Positions 7,246-13,493 of a stretch of DNA of 23,386 bases are shown here, one piece after another; position 1 is the stretch's first letter, and each line of letters starts with the position of its first letter. Made by a program: the position numbers and the translations under genes. The notes under the pieces are model-generated. The model did no database searches. It had not been told where the DNA came from and worked only from the letters and a program-made list of their open reading frames with translations. Source of the stretch: a virus; IMG/VR virus record IMGVR_UViG_3300031997_002077, positions 1-23,386 of that record; one strand, 5' to 3'.

Positions 7246-8061
7246 CGAGCGCTCTATAGAGAGCTGATAGCGTAGTTGTTTCCTGATGCGTCGGAGCGCG
7301 TCCACCTTAACCTGGCGGACGCGCTCCGAGCTCACTCCCAACACACCTGCAATTTGACGCAAGCTCAGTGGGTCGCTAACCCAACCGAAGTAGGCTTTTA
7401 TGACGAACTGCTCCTTCACGGTGGGCAGCATCTTGATAAGCTGCCCTACTAACGCTCGACTCTCTTTGTCCATCAGTCGGCTGTCGATCGTTTTCCTACC
7501 ACTACCTGGTCGGTCGGTCAGATCATTCTCGTCCAAACAGGTAATGCACAATGCCTCGCAATTCAGAAGTCTCTGTATCTGTGTTGGATTCAAGTCAACG
7601 CATTTCTGCAGTTCCTGAACGGAAGCCTTGCGCCCTTGTTGGGACATGGCGCGTGTGTGTGCCTGAGAAATTTTGTTGATGACTTTCTGGCGCCACAATG
7701 GCATCGAGACCGTTCCAACACTGTACAATTCGTTCCGCATTTCCAGCAGTACCCAGCTAGTAGCATAGGATAGAAAGCGAGTTCCATAAGATAGATCGTA
7801 TCTATCGAAGGCTTTTAAGAGGCCCACATTTCCAGCAGAGATTAAATCCTTGGTAGTGTCCACGTCCCGAGAGTAATTCTTGGCAAGCTTGATAACAAAT
7901 CGCAATGCAGAGCCTAGAATACGTTCTCGCACTTGTGGGTCGCGTGTCTTGGAGAAATTGTGAAAAAGTGCCCGCTCATCACGAGCACTCAATATCTCTG
8001 TTTTCCCCACGTCGTGGTAATAGCGTGCGACGTTGGGGTCTTCAGTTTGGTTTCCCCACAT
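7219..8061 (-). CDS. Sigma-70 family RNA polymerase sigma factor
   Basis: The protein directs RNA polymerase to phage promoters. From the ATG at 8061 (280 residues), region 1.2 covers about 8-33 ('DPNVARYYHDVGK', 'ARDERALF'). Region 2 covers about 52-111 ('LRFVIKLAKNYS', 'DLISAGNVGLLKAFDRYD', 'RFLSYATSWVLLEMRNEL'), including -10 recognition. Region 3 lies at about 120-165. Region 4, with the -35 helix-turn-helix 'LSLRQIAGVLGVSSERVRQV', lies at about 232-263. The domain set is that of a primary or group 2 sigma factor without region 1.1. The frame is open upstream to 8259, but that part looks non-coding and region 1.2 starts right after the 8061 ATG; no good ribosome binding site precedes it, so the start is uncertain. 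The codons for region 4.2 contain a perfect 13-base inverted repeat. Confidence 0.92.
   Translation of the reverse strand: MWGNQTEDPNVARYYHDVGKTEILSARDERALFHNFSKTRDPQVRERILGSALRFVIKLAKNYSRDVDTTKDLISAGNVGLLKAFDRYDLSYGTRFLSYATSWVLLEMRNELYSVGTVSMPLWRQKVINKISQAHTRAMSQQGRKASVQELQKCVDLNPTQIQRLLNCEALCITCLDENDLTDRPGSGRKTIDSRLMDKESRALVGQLIKMLPTVKEQFVIKAYFGWVSDPLSLRQIAGVLGVSSERVRQVKVDALRRIRKQLRYQLSIERSSDLSPGFQ
7291..7329. repeat. Perfect 13-base inverted repeat inside the sigma factor gene
   Basis: TCGGAGCGCGTCC (7291-7303) and GGACGCGCTCCGA (7317-7329) are exact reverse complements with a 13-base spacer. They fall in the codons for the helix-turn-helix of region 4. A smaller hairpin, GCTCT/AGAGC (7251-7264), lies between it and the convergent ParB gene end. 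Both could act as terminators for the ParB transcript or fold in the sigma mRNA. No T run follows. Confidence 0.55.
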
Positions 8062-8236
8062 TTGCGAAGTAACCCGTAAACTGCGTTCAGGTTGAACGAC
8101 CCATTCGCTTGTATCAGACTCAGTAGTCTTACACAACCTGTGGTATGACGCAACGAAAAATTCAAGGGTTACAAGGGGGGTGCAACGAAGTACTTGATTT
8201 ACCACCAAAAAACAGCAGCAAACTGAATTAAAGAAC

Positions 8237-8266
8237 TTGACGGGGACCGTGCAATGCACGTACGAT
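8237..8266 (+). promoter_or_regulatory. Sigma-70-like promoter before the ssDNA-binding-like gene
   Basis: TTGACG (8237-8242) and TACGAT (8261-8266) are separated by 18 bases, with transcription expected near 8273. The AAGGAGA ribosome binding site at 8284 and the ATG at 8299 follow. The same -10 and spacing recur before the terminase gene. The rest of the divergent gap (8062-8236) shows no gene; the sigma gene promoter must lie there or further upstream, but no clear match was found. Confidence 0.6.
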
Positions 8267-8298
8267 TCTCCTCACCTCTAATCAAGGAGAGTGTCTAG

Positions 8299-9231
8299 AT
8301 GGCCAAACAGAAGGCACAAAACACAGAAAAGGAAAACGAAATGGAAACGGAAACCAAAGTCAAAACCCTGGATGCAGAGCAGATTGCCGAGGTCGCTGCC
8401 GACTTGGATGAGAGTGATTCTCTTGCACTGGTGCCAGTGCTGCAGAACGTTCCCGCTGAGGTCGCGGTGCGGCTGGTAGAACTGATCACCAGCATGAGCA
8501 GTAGCAAGCCAGGCCTCGAAGAGATGGCTCGAGACTGGGCGCCACCGTTGGTCAAGGTGCGGCAGCCTGTTTCAACAGATGCACCCAAGACGCTGGAGAT
8601 GGGCGGGTTCTACACGGACCTGGGAGAGGTTCTCCCGAAACCCTTCAAGTTTGTCCCACTGTACATGTGGCCGGGGCACTTGAAGTTCTCCGAGGGCGAC
8701 GTGGCACCGTCGTGCCGCTCGGAGGACACGGTCATGGGGCAGTACGGCGTAAAGTGCAAAGACTGCCCTGAAGAGCCCTGGAAGGGTGGGGTTGCAACCG
8801 ACTGCAACAAGTTCCGCTTCCTGTACGCCGTGAGCCCGGAAACGTGGCAGATCTATAGGCTGCAGTTCGGGAAGACTTCCTACAAGGCCGGCGGCAAGCT
8901 GGAAAAGTGGATGCGTGGTACCCCCAAGTGCCCGTGGACCAAGATCTACAATCTGACCTCGAAGGAGGTTGAGCGCAAGGGTGGCGGAGTCTACTACGTG
9001 TTCGACGTGGAGATGACACCCGAGATGGTGACGGATCCCTGGCTCATCAAGACCGGGTATACGTTGCATGAGAAGATCTCCCTCATGCGCAAGAATGTGC
9101 TCGCCGCTGTCAGCCAAGTGCAGCAAATGGCTGGGGAGAAAGCAGCGCAGTTGATCGAGAAATCCGAATCCGACTTTGTGGTACCGCAGGCAGCAGCTGA
9201 GCCCGATTTCAGCGAGAATAAGACTCTGTAG
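8299..9231 (+). CDS. Zinc-binding phage protein, probable ssDNA-binding protein
   Basis: This 310-residue protein resembles a family found in many environmental phages beside RecB-like nucleases, thought to act as single-stranded DNA-binding proteins with an OB-like fold. Residues 1-90 are charged and probably flexible. The core (about 116-240) contains 'FKFVPLYMWPGHLKF', a four-cysteine zinc site (C139, C153, C156, C169), then 'KFRFLYAVSPETWQIYRLQF', 'GKTSYKAGGKLEKWM' and 'YYVFDVEMT'. The C-terminus is acidic, as in many ssDNA-binding proteins ('SESDFV', 'AAAEPDFSEN'). The ATG is preceded by AAGGAGA at 8 bases. It has its own promoter (8237) and terminator-like hairpin (9243), which would allow high expression, as expected for an ssDNA-binding protein. 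The assignment is an inference; the fold could not be tested. Confidence 0.55.
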   Translation: MAKQKAQNTEKENEMETETKVKTLDAEQIAEVAADLDESDSLALVPVLQNVPAEVAVRLVELITSMSSSKPGLEEMARDWAPPLVKVRQPVSTDAPKTLEMGGFYTDLGEVLPKPFKFVPLYMWPGHLKFSEGDVAPSCRSEDTVMGQYGVKCKDCPEEPWKGGVATDCNKFRFLYAVSPETWQIYRLQFGKTSYKAGGKLEKWMRGTPKCPWTKIYNLTSKEVERKGGGVYYVFDVEMTPEMVTDPWLIKTGYTLHEKISLMRKNVLAAVSQVQQMAGEKAAQLIEKSESDFVVPQAAAEPDFSENKTL

Positions 9232-9242
9232 CAAACCAGCGA

Positions 9243-9279
9243 CAACAAGAGCGCTCGGGGTTACCGGGCGCTCTTGTTG
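9243..9279 (+). terminator. Strong hairpin terminator after the ssDNA-binding-like gene
   Basis: A 16-pair stem (9243-9258 with 9264-9279; 12 perfect outer pairs CAACAAGAGCGC/GCGCTCTTGTTG, one T-G pair, then CGG/CCG) closes on a 5-base loop GGTTA. It starts 12 bases after the stop codon. The T tract is weak (CCTTAAT), so it may be a partial terminator or an mRNA-stabilising hairpin that lets some transcripts reach the nuclease gene 26 bases further on. Confidence 0.75.
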
Positions 9280-9304
9280 CCTTAATGCGTGAGGTGCCCA
9301 CAAG

Positions 9305-10081
9305 ATGTCTCTATTTTGCAAGGAATCTCTCTCCCATGTACCGTGGTCACTATCCAAAGCACAATCCGCCATTCGCTGCCCATTCAGTTTCCGCCGCAAG
9401 TATGTAGACAAGGTGAAGGGCAAACCGTCAGCGGGGCAAGCAGCTAACCGCATCGGGAAGGCAGCACACGTGGCACTTGAGTGGTTGCTGCAGGAGAAGC
9501 ATGACTTGCGGGAAGCGATGCGCCGTGCGGCTATCAAGGAGAGATTGACTTCCATCGAGATGGATGAGCTGTACGCCCTCGCGCACAACATCAGTGGATT
9601 TCTGCAAAGGATTGGAAAATTCAAGCAAGAACAAGGCGTCACTGAGCAGGCGGTAGAAAAGAAATTTGGTTTGACCTGTGAGTTGCAACCCTGCGACTTT
9701 TGGGATACCAAGACTGTATTCTTTCGCGGAGTGTGGGACCTTTGCTTGCGAGTGCAGGACAAGTATTTGGTCATTATTGACCACAAGACCGGCGAGGACA
9801 AGGGACTCGATGCTTACGAAGATCAACTTAAAATGTACGCCATCGCAGGGCTCCATGTTTTTCCTGGCATCTCTCGCGTGCAAGCGGCGCTCAACTATAT
9901 TGAAACTGAAGAGGGTGTAACTTGGGACAAACCCTACCCAGCGGACGTGATCACGGCGAAGTTAGTGCCCTGGTTCTCTGGGATGATCCACGACGCGACC
10001 CAAGCGGCAGAAACCTCGGTGGCCAAGAAAGGTTGGTGGTGTAAATTCTGTGAGTATACCGAGGTGTGCCCCTTGAGATAA
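9305..10081 (+). CDS. Cas4/RecB-like PD-(D/E)XK nuclease, probable iron-sulfur type (copy 2)
   Basis: This 258-residue nuclease has the same motif order as copy 1 but low visible identity to it: 'LSKAQSAIRCPFSFRRKYV' (13-31), 'GKAAHVALEWLL' (GxxxH), 'FFRGVWDLCLR' with the metal-binding Asp, 'VIIDHKTGED' with the DxK pair, and 'YEDQLKMYAIAG' (QLxxY). One cysteine near the N-terminus ('IRCPFSF') plus three at the C-terminus ('WCKFCEYTEVC') suggest a 4Fe-4S cluster. The start at 9305 has GAGG about 11 bases upstream. It precedes the primase gene by 9 bases and follows the ssDNA-binding-like gene, so a role in replication-linked end processing or recombination is likely. Confidence 0.88.
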   Translation: MSLFCKESLSHVPWSLSKAQSAIRCPFSFRRKYVDKVKGKPSAGQAANRIGKAAHVALEWLLQEKHDLREAMRRAAIKERLTSIEMDELYALAHNISGFLQRIGKFKQEQGVTEQAVEKKFGLTCELQPCDFWDTKTVFFRGVWDLCLRVQDKYLVIIDHKTGEDKGLDAYEDQLKMYAIAGLHVFPGISRVQAALNYIETEEGVTWDKPYPADVITAKLVPWFSGMIHDATQAAETSVAKKGWWCKFCEYTEVCPLR

Positions 10082-10090
10082 GAGGGAAAT

Positions 10091-13000
10091 GTGGCGACCA
10101 ACAAACCGACTGAAAACCTATCGGCAGCAAAACTGAAAGCCATCTGGCGTCAGATTACACCAGCCGATTGGCTGGTTCTCCTGCAAGAATGTAAGCCCGA
10201 CAACAAGTGGGCACTCACGGGAAATACCATCAAAGGCTTGTGTGTATCCCCTGGACACCAGGACACAACTCCCTCCTTCGTCATCAACTTGGATCGCGGC
10301 AGTGCTCATTGCTTCGGTGCCAGTTGTAACTACTCCCAGTGGAACCCTATCCGCTTCATTGCAGATGTGACGGGTGTCGGGTACGCAACCGCAGTACGAA
10401 AACTCAAATCGCGTTTCAACATTCGCGTTCCGAACTCCTTTGTCCAGGGCATCCAGCAGATCGAGGACAATGACCAGATGAAGCATGCGCTCATGCGCGC
10501 GTTGAACCTGGAACTGATGGGTTTACTGGAGCAGGGCCAAGCACAGGAGCCAGAGTACGATTACGCCGCTCGCGTGGGATTCGCGACCTGGTTTCGCACG
10601 CGGCAATTCCCAGAGGACACGGTTCACACCTGGCCGGTGGGCATACTTCCTCCGCGTGACCGACTGGTCGCTCGGCTGAAAGAGTCCGGCGGGGACCGCT
10701 ATATCGAGCCCGCCACAGCATACCTATCGAAGTATATGTCCGTCCCAGGGGCTCCAACAGCCCACGACGGCTCTCTGGTCTACTTCTTCTTTACCTCCCC
10801 CACCACAATCGGCCGCCTTCGTCTCCGTCATCCCGGAACGAAGGACTTTTACGCCGTAGAGGATCCCTACTGCTCGGACGTGGGGTTCTTCGGGTTGAAC
10901 ATGTTCAACCACCTCCTGGGCGAGCTGGAAAACTACCCTCTGCATGTGGTCGAGGGGGAGATGGACGCTTTGGCCATCATCAGCCACCAGACGTCTCTCG
11001 GCACCGAGGATGTGTGTGTTGTGGCCACCGGGGGCAGTATGGAGAATGACCTGGACTCCCTCATGGAGTACGGGTTCCATACCGCGCACATCATCCCGGA
11101 CAACGACCCCGAAGGGGCGGGTTGGGCCAAGAACCTTTTGTCCAAGAACAAGAGCGCCCGGCGGATCTTCCGCTGGGACAGCAACGACACAACGCTGAAG
11201 ATAAAGGACATCGACGAGGCCATCCGCGCTCAGGGGTTCCTGCCCGTAATAGAGCGCCTCGCCTTGGTAGACAACCTCCCGCATGGACACGAGTGGGTCG
11301 GTGAGCAGCTGGAAAAAGAGATGGCCAACGTGGACCCAACTGACGTTCGGGAGCGCTGCCGCGTGGCCGCAGAGCTCGGGTCCATATTGTGTGACGACTC
11401 GGAACGAAACTACTTTCTGGAGCTGGCGGGCAGTGCGTTCAACATCGACCGCGCATCACTCGTACAAAATATGGCGCCAGACGACGACTCGCCAGAAGCG
11501 TTCATCCCGCGCCTGGCTGCCAAACTGAAGGAGGAGTACTATTTTCTGTCACAACGCCAGCAAGGAATGGGCGTTTCATTGGTCAACGTCTGGAGCCGTC
11601 GCAAGCGCGTTGTTCGCACCATCCCCATCCACTCCAAGTCCCTTACACATGCTGCGTTAGCATCAGATCTTGGGGCACTGAACGAGTACATTCGGCACGA
11701 GTTGGGCATGCCGCACTTCATGCAGTACCGAATGAATTCGCGCGGTTTGGAACTACCTGTCCCTATGGGGCAGCAGGAATCAATGCTGCAACAATGCTTC
11801 CAAGATGCTCTGCACGCTATCGTTGCCAATACTACCCACAAAGATTGGCTTACCGAGTTGGGACAGGGAGTCCACTGGCTCCATGACCTGGTTGACGACA
11901 ATGGCACACCAACTCTGATGATTGCTAATGGGCCCAAGCTATTCCGCGGGACTGTGTACGGTGATATGCAGATGAAGTTCGAGGAGGTAGACAATCCTGT
12001 TATCGGGCACTACTTTTTCCGCCTGCAAAGCAAACCTTGGTCTCGCATGATTAACTCCGTAAAGGATCTCGAGAGCGGGATCGACTACAATCCCCGACTC
12101 ATATTCGAGAGTCTACTGAAACTGTTTCGGGTCGGTTGGAAGTTCCGCAATCATGACTTGGAATCCATGTTCCTGGCCGCAGACTCGATGTACTCCTCCA
12201 TCTTTTCTGCGTTTCACCATTTGAGTATGGTCGATATTGCAGGAGAGACGCATTCGGGGAAAACAACTTTGATGCAGGTCATCGGTGGCAATGAGTTCTC
12301 GGACATCCGACTCTGTGAAGCAGTCCTGGTCATCGACGACTTCTCTGCAGCAGGTATCCGCCAAGCAATGAACGGTGTCCGCCTGCGAATGTTCCTGGAC
12401 GAGTTTGAGGATGACGACATCGGTAACCGGCCGAATCGCCGCTCGCTAGCCGTCCGTGATGTGCTGGAGCTGATACGCAGCATGACTTCAGGTAGCTCGA
12501 AGATACTCCGCGGTACAGCTTCAGGGGATCACCTGGAGTACAATCTACACTTTCCTGCTACCGTTGGTGGTATTTTCACCATGCAAGAGCCCCGCGACAT
12601 CAATCGGTTTGTCCACATTCGTACCCAGCGAATGGAAGGGTGCCGCGACCCTGTTACTCCCATACGAGAGAACTTCACCAGCGAGGAGCTCATGGATCTT
12701 AGGCGGGGAATAACGCTCTGCCTGCTCCCGCGCATACCTACGTTGTTGAAGGCTTACGAAGACGCCAAGCACGAGTTCGCGGACAATGCTTCCCTCCCAT
12801 CTAACATTATGACCCGCATGAAAGACCACTTCCTACCTATCGTAGCTATCTTGAAGCTGGTCGGGGCCGACTACACCACCTTCCTGGCTGAGTTCAGTAA
12901 GATTAAGATGGAAGAGATGGAAGAGCAGGGAGGCATGGTGCAGGAGTCCGCGAGCATCTGGGACCATCTGCTGTACACCCAATTTGACCTGTCTCGGTTT

Positions 13001-13492
13001 GCTCCAGACAGTGATCTCGCAGGGTACACATCCATTTCCAAAATTCTTACCAATCATACTACCCGCCTCCAATTGAACGCTTCTGACGCAGGTGTCTACT
13101 ACATTGAACGAAAGAAGTGGATGGTTGTTTTCTGGCAAAAGGCTATGACCGGCATTTTGCGGCACTCGCCCAAGTACCGAAATGTGCTCAGTCCCGGGCG
13201 ATTGAAGATCATGGCTGACGCGGATACCCGCTCCATCTCCAAAGAGAACCTCAAGCATGATGTTGCTTTTCTCCGAGACATCCGACAACGTGTTGGAACC
13301 AACGTGCGGTTGGACCAGCTGTCTGTGGTAGACCTGACGTCAACCCTATCCAATCAGGATTGCAGTGAAGGTGAGGAAGATGAGGTGGTGGATGCTCGCG
13401 TACGCGAGCAGATGCTGTCTGACATCCCAGGCCCTGAATCTGCCACTCTGATGAACCCCATCGTAAAACAACGCGGAAACTTCGAGGTGTGA
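10091..13492 (+). CDS. CHC2/TOPRIM DNA primase fused to a P-loop ATPase (primase-helicase)
   Basis: This 1133-residue protein joins priming and, probably, DNA unwinding. The N-terminus has a CHC2-like zinc ribbon (C51, H56, C74, C79: 'CVSPGHQDTTPSF', 'AHCFGASC'). A DnaG-type TOPRIM domain follows (about 283-350) with 'VVEGEMDALAI' (E288) and 'HIIPDNDPEG' (D337, D339), which synthesises RNA primers. Far downstream are Walker A 'GETHSGKTT' (718-726) and Walker B 'RMFLDEFEDDD' (D770, E771), followed by 'RGTASGDHLEYNLHFPA' and an R-rich segment. This ATPase is not an obvious DnaB or T7 gp4 RecA fold; the spacing recalls SF3/AAA or DUF927-type helicases. About 370 residues between the two parts (350-717) match nothing I know. 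GTG start, with AGAGGG 4 bases upstream. It is 1 base from the polymerase gene. Confidence 0.88.
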   Translation: MATNKPTENLSAAKLKAIWRQITPADWLVLLQECKPDNKWALTGNTIKGLCVSPGHQDTTPSFVINLDRGSAHCFGASCNYSQWNPIRFIADVTGVGYATAVRKLKSRFNIRVPNSFVQGIQQIEDNDQMKHALMRALNLELMGLLEQGQAQEPEYDYAARVGFATWFRTRQFPEDTVHTWPVGILPPRDRLVARLKESGGDRYIEPATAYLSKYMSVPGAPTAHDGSLVYFFFTSPTTIGRLRLRHPGTKDFYAVEDPYCSDVGFFGLNMFNHLLGELENYPLHVVEGEMDALAIISHQTSLGTEDVCVVATGGSMENDLDSLMEYGFHTAHIIPDNDPEGAGWAKNLLSKNKSARRIFRWDSNDTTLKIKDIDEAIRAQGFLPVIERLALVDNLPHGHEWVGEQLEKEMANVDPTDVRERCRVAAELGSILCDDSERNYFLELAGSAFNIDRASLVQNMAPDDDSPEAFIPRLAAKLKEEYYFLSQRQQGMGVSLVNVWSRRKRVVRTIPIHSKSLTHAALASDLGALNEYIRHELGMPHFMQYRMNSRGLELPVPMGQQESMLQQCFQDALHAIVANTTHKDWLTELGQGVHWLHDLVDDNGTPTLMIANGPKLFRGTVYGDMQMKFEEVDNPVIGHYFFRLQSKPWSRMINSVKDLESGIDYNPRLIFESLLKLFRVGWKFRNHDLESMFLAADSMYSSIFSAFHHLSMVDIAGETHSGKTTLMQVIGGNEFSDIRLCEAVLVIDDFSAAGIRQAMNGVRLRMFLDEFEDDDIGNRPNRRSLAVRDVLELIRSMTSGSSKILRGTASGDHLEYNLHFPATVGGIFTMQEPRDINRFVHIRTQRMEGCRDPVTPIRENFTSEELMDLRRGITLCLLPRIPTLLKAYEDAKHEFADNASLPSNIMTRMKDHFLPIVAILKLVGADYTTFLAEFSKIKMEEMEEQGGMVQESASIWDHLLYTQFDLSRFAPDSDLAGYTSISKILTNHTTRLQLNASDAGVYYIERKKWMVVFWQKAMTGILRHSPKYRNVLSPGRLKIMADADTRSISKENLKHDVAFLRDIRQRVGTNVRLDQLSVVDLTSTLSNQDCSEGEEDEVVDARVREQMLSDIPGPESATLMNPIVKQRGNFEV

Positions 13493-13493
13493 T

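Noticed and set aside
8062-8259. 66-residue N-terminal extension of the sigma factor
   Set aside because: It is rich in Cys, Phe and Val, matches no sigma region, and would extend over the divergent promoter at 8237.
8572-9801. 409-codon minus-strand ORF
   Set aside because: It lies opposite two well-supported genes and across the strong terminator hairpin, and has no ribosome binding site or recognisable motifs.
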